Shown: positions 24,209 through 32,650 of the stretch, piece by piece
How the letters are laid out: each line of letters starts with the position of its first letter
Numbering within the stretch: the stretch's first letter is position 1
Assembly (NCBI GenBank): GCA_015223225.1
Contig: JADFCQ010000006.1
Location: 310,001 to 374,000, forward strand
From: Acetobacteraceae bacterium H6797
GTDB lineage: Bacteria > Pseudomonadota > Alphaproteobacteria > Acetobacterales > Acetobacteraceae
DNA length: 64,000 bases
Reading direction: 5' to 3'
Notes under the pieces: model-generated
The model's database searches: none
Seen by the model: only the letters and a program-made list of their open reading frames with translations
What the model was told of the DNA's origin: nothing
Translations under genes and position numbers: made by a program

Positions 24209-24951
24209 GCGAACTTCTCGAACTCACAGGCATCGGCAAGAGCTTCGGCGCCTTCCAGGCATTGTCCGACGTGAGCTTGAGCCTCCGCGAGGGCGAAATG
24301 CTGGGGCTGATCGGGCCGAATGGCGCGGGCAAGACGACGCTCTTCAACATCATCACCGGCTTCCTCAAGCCCGATAGCGGCCAGGTGCGCTACGACGGCG
24401 CCGCGATCGACCGGCTTTCACCGGGGCAGCGGGTGGCGCGGGGGCTGGTGCGGAGCTTCCAGAAGCCGATGGTCTTTCCGGCGCTCAGCCTGCGCGAGAA
24501 CATCGCCATGGCGCTGCGTCAGCATGCGGGCCAGGGGCTGCGCTGGCCCGGCGGGGCGGCGAAGCGCGCGGCCGATGCCAAGGCGGAGCAATTGCTGGCC
24601 CGGAGCGGCCTCACGCGTCGCGGGGAGGAGCGGATGGCCGATCTCTCCTATGGTGAGCAGCGCATGGCCGATCTTCTCATGGCACTCGCGCTGGAACCGC
24701 GCCTGCTGCTGCTCGACGAGCCGACGGCCGGTCTTTCGCAGCAGGAGGCCGAGCGTCTGCTGGGGCTCGTGCGGCAGTTGGAGGCGCGGACGACGGTGAT
24801 GCTCGTCGCGCATGATATCGACATCGTCTTCGGCCATTGCGACCGCGTGGCCGTGCTGCATCTGGGCCGGATGCTCCGTTGCGACACGCCGGCGGCGGTG
24901 CGCGCCGATGCGGAGGTGCAGGCCGCCTATCTCGGGAGCTTGGCGGCGTGA
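24205..24951 (+). CDS. livG: Branched-chain-type ABC ATPase (LivG-like)
   Basis: A 248-residue nucleotide-binding subunit. Walker A GPNGAGKTT lies near residue 38, Q-loop VRSFQKPMVFP, the signature DLSYGEQRMADLLMALAL (with SYGEQ replacing LSGGQ, usual in LivG), Walker B LLLLDEPTAGLSQQEA and H-loop VMLVAHDIDIVFG. The insert between Q-loop and signature that distinguishes LivG from LivF is present. ATG at 24205 overlaps the livM stop. It couples ATP hydrolysis to import with LivF. Confidence 0.93.
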   Translation: MSELLELTGIGKSFGAFQALSDVSLSLREGEMLGLIGPNGAGKTTLFNIITGFLKPDSGQVRYDGAAIDRLSPGQRVARGLVRSFQKPMVFPALSLRENIAMALRQHAGQGLRWPGGAAKRAADAKAEQLLARSGLTRRGEERMADLSYGEQRMADLLMALALEPRLLLLDEPTAGLSQQEAERLLGLVRQLEARTTVMLVAHDIDIVFGHCDRVAVLHLGRMLRCDTPAAVRADAEVQAAYLGSLAA

Positions 24952-25652
24952 GCATGCTCTCTCTCACCGGCCTTTCGGCGCATTACGGCGCCGTGGAAGT
25001 GCTGCGGGACATCTCGCTCGAGATCGCCCCCGGCGAGGCCGTCGCCCTGCTCGGCCGCAACGGCGCGGGAAAGAGCACGCTGGCCCATGCGCTGTTCAAC
25101 CTCGGGCCGCGCCTCGATGGCTCGCTACGGGCCATGGGGCAGGAAGTCACGGGCTGGCCCACGCATCGCATCGCGCGGCTCGGCATCGCGCTGGTGCCGC
25201 AGGGGCGCGGCGTTTTCCCCAACCTCACCGTCTCGGAGAATCTGCGTCTCGGCACGGTGAGCGGGCCGCGCGGGGATTGGACGCTGGAGCGCGTCTTCAC
25301 GCTCTTCCCCCGCCTCGCGGAGCGCCGGGCGGCGCATAGCAGCGCGCTGAGCGGCGGGGAGCGGCAGATGCTGGCCATCGGGCGTGCCCTGCTCACCCAG
25401 CCGCGTCTGCTGGTATTGGACGAGCCGAGCGAGGGGCTGGCGCCGATGGCGGCGGAGGAGATCATCCTGCGCCATGTCGGCCAGCTCGCGGCGGAGGGCA
25501 TGACGGTGCTGCTCGCCGAGCAGAACCTGCAACTGGCGCTGAAACTCTGCCCGCGCGCCCTGGTGCTCGCGGGGCATCGGCTCGTCTTCGACGGCGCCTC
25601 GGCCGAGCTGGCGGCGAACCAGCAGCTCATCCACGAGGCGCTGGGCGTCTAA
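24948..25652 (+). CDS. livF: Branched-chain-type ABC ATPase (LivF-like)
   Basis: A 234-residue second ATPase. Walker A GRNGAGKST, VPQGRGVFPNLTVSENL (Q-loop region typical of LivF), signature ALSGGERQMLAIGRALL, Walker B LLVLDEPSEGLAP and LLAEQNLQLAL. A GTG at 24948 overlaps the livG stop by four bases and is used here; an ATG two codons later (24954) is an equally possible start. It ends the transporter operon; the next gene is convergent and no clear terminator separates them. Confidence 0.92.
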   Translation: MSMLSLTGLSAHYGAVEVLRDISLEIAPGEAVALLGRNGAGKSTLAHALFNLGPRLDGSLRAMGQEVTGWPTHRIARLGIALVPQGRGVFPNLTVSENLRLGTVSGPRGDWTLERVFTLFPRLAERRAAHSSALSGGERQMLAIGRALLTQPRLLVLDEPSEGLAPMAAEEIILRHVGQLAAEGMTVLLAEQNLQLALKLCPRALVLAGHRLVFDGASAELAANQQLIHEALGV

Positions 25653-25683
25653 GACCCACCCGCAGCCTGAATGGCGCTCGGTC

Positions 25684-26622
25684 CTAGGCCAGGCAATCCG
25701 CCATCGTGGCCTCGATCTCGGCGGGAGAGAGCCGGCCGATTTCGGCGATGAAGACGATCCGGGCCGAGGGCAGGCCCGGCGGGGAGGCGCTTCCCTCGGC
25801 CATGGGCAGCAGCACCGCCCGGCCGCCGGCGAGTTGGAAGAGGAAGCGGCGGCCCGGCTCCTCGGCCGTTTCGAAGACACCCTTGGCCCTGGCGAGGCGC
25901 GGGGCAAGCCGGCCGATCGCAGCCTGGAGGCGGGGCATGGAAAGAGGGGCCTCGGCCGTCCAGCTCAGGGTCTCGAAACGCTCGGCGCGCGGGAGACGCC
26001 GGCCCGGATCGCGCGAAACGGGCGGGCGGGTGACGTCTTCCGGCAGGACGAGCGCGAGGGGCACCTCGCCCTGTGGCGCCTCGATCACCGTGGCGCGGGG
26101 CTTGAGCGCCTTCACCGCGGCCTGGACGCGGGCGAGCCCTTCGGGCTCGGCCAGGTCCGTCTTGCTGAGCGCCACCACATCGGCCATTCGAAGCTGGGCG
26201 CGCAGCAGCGGGTCTTCCATCGCCTCGGGCGGGGCGGCGGCATCGACCACGCAGAGCACCGTCTCGAGCGGCGCTTCCTTCAGAACCACGGGGTCCATCA
26301 GGTTGCGTACGATATCGGCCGGGTCGGCGACGCCGCTCGTCTCGATGAGGATGGCTTCCGGCCGAGGCTCTCGCCGCAGCAGGTTCGCCAGGGTGCGCAG
26401 CAGGTCGCCTTCCAGCGTGCAGCAGATGCAGCCATTGGCGAGGCTCACCACGCCGTCGCTGGCGCCCGCGATCAGCTCCGCATCGATGTTGATGCTGCCG
26501 AAGTCATTGACCACGGCCGCGATGCGCCGTCCCCCGGCATGGGCCAGGATATGGTTGACGACCGTGGTCTTGCCCGCCCCCAGAAAGCCGGTGACGAGCA
26601 AGACAGGAACAGGCAGCGCCAT
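25684..26622 (-). CDS. CobW/COG0523-family GTP-binding metallochaperone
   Basis: A 312-residue G3E GTPase. The P-loop TGFLGAGKTT (residues 11-20) is followed by the family's metal-binding CxCC motif, GCICCTLEGDLL, then ETSGVADPADIV and the guanine-specificity SKTD. A C-terminal CobW_C-like domain follows. Proteins of this family deliver or handle zinc, cobalt or nickel. The ATG overlaps the stop of the upstream amidohydrolase gene (TGATG), so the two are translated together, suggesting that this chaperone serves the metallo-amidohydrolase. The target metal cannot be inferred from sequence alone. Confidence 0.88.
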   Translation of the reverse strand: MALPVPVLLVTGFLGAGKTTVVNHILAHAGGRRIAAVVNDFGSINIDAELIAGASDGVVSLANGCICCTLEGDLLRTLANLLRREPRPEAILIETSGVADPADIVRNLMDPVVLKEAPLETVLCVVDAAAPPEAMEDPLLRAQLRMADVVALSKTDLAEPEGLARVQAAVKALKPRATVIEAPQGEVPLALVLPEDVTRPPVSRDPGRRLPRAERFETLSWTAEAPLSMPRLQAAIGRLAPRLARAKGVFETAEEPGRRFLFQLAGGRAVLLPMAEGSASPPGLPSARIVFIAEIGRLSPAEIEATMADCLA

Positions 26623-28112
26623 CAGCCCGCCACGGAAGGCCGCCGCACCGGCTTGCCGGGCCGCGCATCCACATCCATCACGCCATCGGCGATCACGGGC
26701 GTGCCGCTGACGACGAGGTGCTTCACGCCCTCAGAGGCGCGGTTCATGTTGTTGAAATCGGCCTTGTCGCTGAGCGTCTCGTAATCAAACACCAGCACAT
26801 CGGCATCGGCGCCCACCGTGAGGCGGCCCTTGCCGAGCATCGCGGGCGTGCTCTTCTCGAGAATCTGCGCCGGGATGAGCGAGCATTTGCGGATGCCCTC
26901 CATCAGCGAAACCGTCTGCCGCTCGCGCACCCAATGCCGGATGAAGCGCGTGAAACAGCCGGCCGAGCGGGGATGCGAGGTGACATCGGCTGGCAGCGGC
27001 CAGGCATCGCCATAATAGGCGCTGCCGTCGGGGTTGCTCCAGGGCATGGCGTCGGAAGCGATGGCGCCGTCGGGATAGAGCACGGCCATGTCGAGCAGCT
27101 CGCGATGGCGCTCATTCTTGTCAATGTCGAGCACATGCCAGAGCACGAGCTGCGACGGATCTTCCGCCTGGGCGGCCAGCAGATCCTCGCGGTCGCGGAA
27201 GCGGTAGCCGTCCGTCACGCGCTGAACGCTGTCATAGCCGAGGCCGTTGCGGTTCTCGAAGTCAGGATCGCTGAAGAAGGCGGCGGAGACGACGGTCGAG
27301 CCCGTGCCATAGGGATAGGCCTCGACGGTGATGTTGAGGCCCTTGAGCTGCGCATTGCGCACCAGCTCGTAGCAGCGGGCGATATCTGTCTTGCTGGAGC
27401 TGTTGAAGTGGCAGATGTGCATATGCGCGCCGGTCGCTGCGGCATAGCCGATGAGGCGGATATAGGCCTCGGCAGCGCTCTTCGGATCGATCCGCGCCAT
27501 ATAGGCGACATGCGTATAGGTCGGCACGTTCTCGGCGGCGGCGAGCTTGCAGACTTCCAGCAATTCCTGCACGCCGGCGCCCGGCGCATAGGCGTTGAGG
27601 ATGCCGATGCCGATGCCGCCCTCGTTGAGACCCTGCTTGATGCGCGCGACGATATCGGCCGTCTCGGCATCGGTCGCGACATTATCCATCCAGCGGCGGT
27701 CGCGCATGGCGCGCCCGAAGGCTTCGAGGGAGGATTCCTCATTGGTGCCGACCATGGCGCCGATGCGGGCGAAGGCCCAGTTGGTGGCGGCGCCATAGTT
27801 CAGGATACGGCCCTGCTCGGCCTGGCGGCGGTACCAGGAGGCGACGGGCATCACGCCCGCTTCGAGATCGAGTGTGGTGGTGATGCCGTCGAAAGCCTGC
27901 ATGCGGTCGGCGGGGATGGATTGGCCATGGGCATGCAAGTCGATGAAGCCCGGCGCGACCACCAGGCCCGTCGCGTCGATCACGCGTTCGGCGCCGCCGA
28001 GATCGGTGCCGACGGCCGCGATCCGGCCGTCCTGGATCATCACATCCGCGACGCCATCCAGCCCGCTCGCCGGATCGACCACCCGGCCGCCGCTGATCAA
28101 CAAGGCTCCCAT
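26622..28112 (-). CDS. N-acyl-D-amino-acid deacylase-like amidohydrolase
   Basis: A 496-residue metal-dependent amidohydrolase of the D-aminoacylase/dihydroorotase-like group. N-terminal beta-strand region LLISGGRVVDPASGLDGVADVMIQDGRIAAVG; metal-binding DLHAHGQS near residue 68; additional ligands in THVAYMARI, HICHFNSSSK and ASDAMPWS; C-terminal GRLTVGADADVLVFD. D-aminoacylases remove acyl groups from N-acyl-D-amino acids; related enzymes act on cyclic imides, so substrate is tentative. ATG at 28112 sits about nine bases after AGGCGGAG and is preferred to a GTG at 28121. It follows a peptide-type binding protein gene and precedes a coupled COG0523 GTPase, pointing to uptake and deacylation of an N-acyl amino compound. 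Confidence 0.82.
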   Translation of the reverse strand: MGALLISGGRVVDPASGLDGVADVMIQDGRIAAVGTDLGGAERVIDATGLVVAPGFIDLHAHGQSIPADRMQAFDGITTTLDLEAGVMPVASWYRRQAEQGRILNYGAATNWAFARIGAMVGTNEESSLEAFGRAMRDRRWMDNVATDAETADIVARIKQGLNEGGIGIGILNAYAPGAGVQELLEVCKLAAAENVPTYTHVAYMARIDPKSAAEAYIRLIGYAAATGAHMHICHFNSSSKTDIARCYELVRNAQLKGLNITVEAYPYGTGSTVVSAAFFSDPDFENRNGLGYDSVQRVTDGYRFRDREDLLAAQAEDPSQLVLWHVLDIDKNERHRELLDMAVLYPDGAIASDAMPWSNPDGSAYYGDAWPLPADVTSHPRSAGCFTRFIRHWVRERQTVSLMEGIRKCSLIPAQILEKSTPAMLGKGRLTVGADADVLVFDYETLSDKADFNNMNRASEGVKHLVVSGTPVIADGVMDVDARPGKPVRRPSVAG

Positions 28113-28214
28113 ATTCGCCACTCCGCCTGCCCTCGTTCTTGTCCCTGCCGGCCCGCCGAACGGGTCGGGGGCCGAAGGCAGGCACTAGACGCGCAATCGG
28201 CGGCGGGCTCAACC

Positions 28215-28243
28215 CGCGGGCGCGGAATTTTACCGCGCCCGCG
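28215..28243. repeat. Strong GC hairpin between binding-protein and amidohydrolase genes
   Basis: Perfect eleven-base arms, 28215-28225 and 28233-28243 (CGCGGGCGCGG with its complement), enclose the loop AATTTTA. There is no T-run on the minus strand, so it is not a classical terminator. It probably protects the upstream mRNA from decay or lowers read-through from the abundant binding protein into the deacylase gene. Confidence 0.55.
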
Positions 28244-28251
28244 TTATCTCC

Positions 28252-29856
28252 TTACGCAGGGCGGGCCATGGTGGCCGAGGTATAGGCGCTCATATTGGCC
28301 TCGTAGCTCAGGCCCTTGCGCACTGCCCAGACGAGCGAGAGATGGAAGAGCGGGATGATCGGCAGGTCGTCGGCGACGATCTGCACGCCCTCTTGCAGTA
28401 CCTTCTCGCGCGCATCGGCATCGAGCAGCGTGAAGGATTTCTCCGTGATGGCATCGAGCTTCGGGTCGGAATAGCGCGCCCAGTTGAAGGCGCCGGCCCG
28501 CTTCTCTGCATTCACCGTGCTGACGACGTTGTTGAGGAAATAGGAAGCCTCGCCCGTCGAACTCGCCCAGCTATGCAGCCAGATGCCGTATTCTTGCCGG
28601 CTGGCGCGCGCGCTGAAGGCGGAATAGGGCACGGCATCGACGACCGTCTGCACGCCGACGCGCGTCCACATCTGCGCGATGGCCTGGGCGATGCGGCTGT
28701 CATTCGCGAAGCGGTCATTGGCCGTATGCAGCACGACCTTGAAGCCCTGCGGATAGCCCGCTTCGGCCAGCAGCTTCCGCGCCGCGTCGAGATCCGTGAC
28801 CGGCACGCCGACATTGGGGTTGCTGGAATAGAAGCCGGCCGGCAGCCACTGGCCGCTCGGCGTGCCGCGGCCCTCCATCACGCGATCGACCAGCGCCTTG
28901 CGGTCGATGGCCGCCGAGAGCGCCTTGCGCACACGCAGATCGAGGAAGGGGTTCTTCTCGAGCGGATTGCCGGCACTGTCCGTCACATCCGGCAGGGCGC
29001 CCGTCTTGGCGAAGTTGCTTTGCACGAAAGTGAGGCGCGTGCTCTGCGTCTCGACGATGCTCACGCGCGGATCGCGCTGGAGCGCGATGACGTCGTTGGA
29101 GGAGACTTCGTCGATGAGATCGACATCGCCCGAGAGCAGGGCCGCGCTGCGCGCACCGGCCTGCGGGATCACGCGGATCGACACCTGCTCCCAGGGCTCG
29201 ACGCCGCCGAAGTAATCCTCGTTGCGCGCAAGCTCCGTCGTGCCGCCGGGCGTGAAGCGGACGAGCTTGTAGGGGCCAGTGCCGATGCAGGCCTTGCCGC
29301 TGTTGTAATCCTCGGTATTCGCGCCCTCGCCGGCATGGCGCGAGACGATGGAGACGAAGGTGAGGTCATTCGGCAGCGAGGGATGCGGGCCGGAAGTATG
29401 CAGCCGCACCGTCAGCGGATCGATCACCTCGACCTTGACCACGGGCCGGATATAGCCGGCGAAGCTGCCCGGGCTGCCCTTGACGGTGGGCACGCGCTCG
29501 ATGGTGAAGGCGACGTCATCGGCGGTGAAGGGCTTGCCGTCATGCCATTTCACGTTCGGGCGCAGCTTGAATTCCCAGATCTTGTCCTCGATCGGCGTCC
29601 AGCTCAGCGCCAGGCCGGGGATCGGGCGCAGCTTCGCATCGCGTTCGACGAGGCGGCTGAAGATCTGCAGCGAGAGGTTCAGGTTGGGCACGAAGGAATA
29701 AAAATGCGGATCGGCCGAGGTCGCCGCGGTGGCGACGCCGATGGTCAGCACCTTCTTGCCCTGGGAGGCAGCCTGGGCGGCGGCGAGGCCGGGGCTCATC
29801 AGGCCGGCCCCCATCAGGGCTCCGAGGCCACGGCGCGTCAGGGGAGGAAATGACAT
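28252..29856 (-). CDS. Peptide/nickel-type ABC transporter substrate-binding protein
   Basis: A 534-residue family 5 extracellular binding protein. Start ATG at 29856 (MSFPPLTRRGLGALMGAGL) follows AAGGA seven bases upstream and opens with a twin-arginine-like signal peptide ending near residue 28; a longer open frame upstream is not signal-like. Conserved family segments are LALSWTPIEDKIWEFKLRPNVKWHDGKPFTADDVAFTIERV, a GTGPYKLVRF strand and VRKALSAAIDRKALVDRVMEG. No permease or ATPase genes are linked, so it must use a transporter encoded elsewhere. The next gene on the strand is a D-aminoacylase-like enzyme, which suggests that the ligand is a small peptide or N-acyl amino acid. Confidence 0.88.
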   Translation of the reverse strand: MSFPPLTRRGLGALMGAGLMSPGLAAAQAASQGKKVLTIGVATAATSADPHFYSFVPNLNLSLQIFSRLVERDAKLRPIPGLALSWTPIEDKIWEFKLRPNVKWHDGKPFTADDVAFTIERVPTVKGSPGSFAGYIRPVVKVEVIDPLTVRLHTSGPHPSLPNDLTFVSIVSRHAGEGANTEDYNSGKACIGTGPYKLVRFTPGGTTELARNEDYFGGVEPWEQVSIRVIPQAGARSAALLSGDVDLIDEVSSNDVIALQRDPRVSIVETQSTRLTFVQSNFAKTGALPDVTDSAGNPLEKNPFLDLRVRKALSAAIDRKALVDRVMEGRGTPSGQWLPAGFYSSNPNVGVPVTDLDAARKLLAEAGYPQGFKVVLHTANDRFANDSRIAQAIAQMWTRVGVQTVVDAVPYSAFSARASRQEYGIWLHSWASSTGEASYFLNNVVSTVNAEKRAGAFNWARYSDPKLDAITEKSFTLLDADAREKVLQEGVQIVADDLPIIPLFHLSLVWAVRKGLSYEANMSAYTSATMARPA

Positions 29857-30184
29857 ACTCGATCCTTCATTCCGGCGGCGCCTCTTTAGGGCGCTGAGGT
29901 TCCGGCCGGGTGGCTGCCCGGCTTGCTGGGGGCCAGTATGCACGGATGCGTGAGCAGGGCCACTGCCAGGGCGATTTACGCAAGGGGTAGGCCGCAGGCG
30001 CGGGGCTGCCCCCTGACGCATTGCTGGCCCGCGCTGGACGGGCCCATGCATCGGCGCATGGGGATGGAACGCAGTTCGAGAATGGGACTGGGCCGGGTGA
30101 GGGCGCAAATAGCGGTCAACGACGGCGCTGATCGCCGCCACCCAAACCCAAGCCCCTCAGGGGCAACGAACAGGAACTCGAACA
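29857..30184. other. Divergent intergenic region, 328 bases
   Basis: Lies between the binding-protein gene (minus) and the small secreted-protein gene (plus). No gene is evident. A GC stem GCCGGG-N6-CCCGGC occurs around 29909-29926. No confident promoter hexamers are seen; both genes' promoters are presumably here. Confidence 0.5.
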
Positions 30185-30565
30185 ATGTCCATGATCCGCA
30201 CCCTTGCCGCCGCCGCCCTGATCGCCGGTGGTGCCCTTGCCTCCAACGGCGCCTTTGCCCGTGACCTGGGCGAGCGCAGCTACCCCATCACGACCGGCCA
30301 TGCCGAGACGGCGGTGGTCGATTACGGCCCCGACGCGCTGCGCCACAACGTTCTGGGCGGTGGCGTGGTCGCCGACCAGAAGCAGCTGAACGGCGACACC
30401 AAGGCGGTCTACGGCGCCAATGCCCAGAGCCAGGCCCCCCGCCAGAACCTGGTGCCGGTGACGGTCGGTAGCGGTGAGAGCGCCGAGATCATCTGGGTGC
30501 CGGCCGACCAGGCCCCCTCGGCCGCGGCCGGCGGCACCGCCCCGGTGGGCGCCATCGCCGGCTGA
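30185..30565 (+). CDS. Small secreted protein of unknown function
   Basis: A 126-residue protein with a clear Sec signal peptide: MSMIRTLAAAALIAGGALASNGAFA, cleaved before Arg26 or nearby. The mature 100 residues have no cysteine and no membrane segment; they contain RSYPITTGHAETAVVDYGPDALRHNVLGGGVV and VTVGSGESAEIIWVPADQ, and end in an alanine/glycine-rich tail. I recognise no family. The ATG follows CAGGAACTCGAACA. It is a single-gene unit: followed by a strong terminator and with a divergent gene upstream, so it is independently expressed, probably in the periplasm. Confidence 0.75.
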   Translation: MSMIRTLAAAALIAGGALASNGAFARDLGERSYPITTGHAETAVVDYGPDALRHNVLGGGVVADQKQLNGDTKAVYGANAQSQAPRQNLVPVTVGSGESAEIIWVPADQAPSAAAGGTAPVGAIAG

Positions 30566-30600
30566 TCCGGGCCGGGGAAAGCCCGGAGCCCAGGCATGAA

Positions 30601-30632
30601 AAAGGCGGCTGCCCCTCGGGGCGGCCGCCTTT
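30601..30632. terminator. Bidirectional intrinsic terminator
   Basis: AAAGGCGGC (30601-30609) pairs with GCCGCCTTT (30624-30632), with additional pairing CCCC/GGGG in the centre. The stem is followed on the plus strand by TTTTCCTTT and preceded by an A-run, so it can stop both the secreted-protein gene and the convergent inositol-phosphatase-like gene ending at 30649. Confidence 0.85.
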
Positions 30633-30648
30633 TCCTTTGTTGGCCCTC

Positions 30649-31428
30649 TCACCCAGCCGTCAGCCGCGTGCCAAGCAATCCGGCCAGCACCTCGCCGATT
30701 TCGGGCGTCGCCGCCAGGACCAGATTGCCCTTGCTCAGCCCGTCATCGGCCAGGAAGTCGTTCACCACGCCCCCGGCCTCGGTGACGAGCAGAAGTCCAG
30801 CCAGCACGTCCCAGGCATTGATATGCAGTTCCACATAGGCGTCGTTGAGCCCAGCCGCGACATCAGCGAGGCCCAGCGCGCCGGAGCCATGGCGGCGGAA
30901 CTCATAACCTTGCGCCGTCAGCGCCTGGATGAAGCGCCCGAATTCCTCGATGCCCCGCCGCTCCGACCAGCCGACTTCCACCAGCGGCGCCGCGCCATGC
31001 GCGAGATGGCTCACCTTCAGCGGCGCGCCATTGAGGAAAGCCCCCTTCCCTCGCTGCGCCGAGAAAAGCCGCCCCTCGCGGGGCTGGTAGATCACGCCGA
31101 TCTCCACCCGACCGGCCCGCATGAAGGCGAGGGAAATGCACCAGCGCGGCCCGCCATGGATGTAATTCGCCGTGCCGTCGATCGGGTCCAACACCCAGAC
31201 ATTCTCGGCCGCCTCGCCGCCATCCTCCTCGCCGATCACGGCATCGCCGAAGGCCTCGGCGACGCGGCGGCGGATCATCCGCTCCACGGCGCGATCGGCC
31301 TCGGTGCAGAAATCGATGGGGCTCTTGGCCTCGACCGGGCCGAGCCCCTCGCGCATCGAGAGCGCAAGCGCCCCCGCCTCGCGTGCCAATTCCTCCGCCA
31401 GGGCGAGCCGGGCGGCGAGATCGCTCAC
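30649..31428 (-). CDS. Inositol monophosphatase family protein
   Basis: A 259-residue Mg2+-dependent, lithium-sensitive-type phosphatase. The catalytic metal sites are visible: GEED near residue 70, WVLDPIDGTANYIHGGP near 78-94 and the C-terminal NAWDVLAGLLLVTEAGG. These match SuhB/IMPase and the related histidinol-phosphatase and CysQ groups; the substrate may be inositol phosphate, histidinol phosphate or another sugar phosphate. ATG at 31428 overlaps the stop of the M20 peptidase gene by four bases, so the two are co-expressed. Confidence 0.88.
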   Translation of the reverse strand: MSDLAARLALAEELAREAGALALSMREGLGPVEAKSPIDFCTEADRAVERMIRRRVAEAFGDAVIGEEDGGEAAENVWVLDPIDGTANYIHGGPRWCISLAFMRAGRVEIGVIYQPREGRLFSAQRGKGAFLNGAPLKVSHLAHGAAPLVEVGWSERRGIEEFGRFIQALTAQGYEFRRHGSGALGLADVAAGLNDAYVELHINAWDVLAGLLLVTEAGGVVNDFLADDGLSKGNLVLAATPEIGEVLAGLLGTRLTAG

Positions 31429-32567
31429 GAGAGCGTCTCCATCAGGCGCAGCATCAGCCGGGCGCGAGGCACGATGGAGGAAATATACATCTGCTCGTCA
31501 TGCGTATGGGCGCCCTTGCCGTCCACGCCGAGGCCATCGAGCGTCGGCACGCCCAGGGCGGCGGTGAAATTGCCGTCGCTGCCGCCGCCGGTGCTGAGAT
31601 CCTGCAGGTCGAAGCCGATCTCGGCCGCGAGGCCACGCGCATGCTCCAGAAGCTCCGCGATGGCGGGCGTCTTCTCGAAGCCCGGGCGGTTCAGCCCGCC
31701 GGTGATCGTCAGGCTCACATCCGGATCATAGGGCTTGATGGCGCGCAGACGGGCGATGGCCTTTTCCGCGACGTCCTGGTTCGGCACACGCATGTCGATA
31801 TTCGCCCAGGCCTCCTGCGGCACGACATTGGTGCCCGAGCCGCCGCCGATGGTGCCGACATTGAGGGTGAGGCCCGTGGCGTAATCCGTCATGGCCTCGA
31901 TATCGATGATCTGCCGCGCCAGTTCCTTCACCGCGCTGCGCCCATCCTGGTGGCGAACGCCCGCATGGGCGGCGACGCCCTTCACCTCGAGCCGGAACAT
32001 GGCCGTGCCCTTGCGGCCGGTGACGATCTTGCCACCGTCGCGCGCGGGCTCGGTCACCAGCACATAGCGGGCGCGGCGCGCCTCGCGCTCGATATGCTCG
32101 CGCCCCGTGCCGCTGCCGATCTCCTCATCCGAGACGATCAGGTGGCGGATGGGCAGCGGGGTGCGCTGGCCCATGGCGATCAGGTGCCGCAGCGCCGCCA
32201 TGGCGATGACGGTGCCGCCCTTCATGTCATAGATGCCGGGCCCATAGGCGACATCGCCCTCGATGCGGAAGGGCGCGGGGCCGGCCAGCGTGCCGATGGC
32301 ATGGACCGTGTCGAGATGGCTCAGCACGAGAATGCCGGGCTCATCCTCCTCGCCCCAGGGCGAGGTGAGGAGCAGGTGGTCGCCCCGCCCATCCTTGCCG
32401 GGCAGGCGCGTGACACGGGTGCCGGCGGCGATGGCATCGGCCTGGGCCTTGTCCATCATGCGATTGACGGCCGCGCCATCACGGCTCGGGCTCTCGATCT
32501 CGACCCAGCTCTTGATCTCGGCGAGCAGCGCCTGGGTCTCGAAAGGAGGGGTATTGGCAAGCGACAT
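31425..32567 (-). CDS. M20-family metallopeptidase (glutamate carboxypeptidase-like)
   Basis: A 380-residue zinc-dependent exopeptidase or deacylase. First metal-binding motif SHLDTVHAIGT, second GPGIYDMKGGTVIAMAAL, catalytic/metal VSDEEIGSGTGREH, and C-terminal STGGGSDGNFTAALGVPTLDGLG with a histidine in AHTHDEQM. The dimerisation domain sits between. This arrangement is typical of carboxypeptidase G2-type enzymes, which release glutamate or other amino acids from peptides, folate or acyl conjugates. It is the upstream cistron of a two-gene unit with the inositol-phosphatase-like enzyme; no signal peptide is seen, so cytoplasmic. Confidence 0.88.
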   Translation of the reverse strand: MSLANTPPFETQALLAEIKSWVEIESPSRDGAAVNRMMDKAQADAIAAGTRVTRLPGKDGRGDHLLLTSPWGEEDEPGILVLSHLDTVHAIGTLAGPAPFRIEGDVAYGPGIYDMKGGTVIAMAALRHLIAMGQRTPLPIRHLIVSDEEIGSGTGREHIEREARRARYVLVTEPARDGGKIVTGRKGTAMFRLEVKGVAAHAGVRHQDGRSAVKELARQIIDIEAMTDYATGLTLNVGTIGGGSGTNVVPQEAWANIDMRVPNQDVAEKAIARLRAIKPYDPDVSLTITGGLNRPGFEKTPAIAELLEHARGLAAEIGFDLQDLSTGGGSDGNFTAALGVPTLDGLGVDGKGAHTHDEQMYISSIVPRARLMLRLMETLS

Positions 32568-32650
32568 GGCGCGGCTCCGGTTCAGCGTAGGGGCGCCATG
32601 GTGCAGACATCACCGGCCCGCGCAACCCTGGGCCGGTGAAGAGAACCGCC

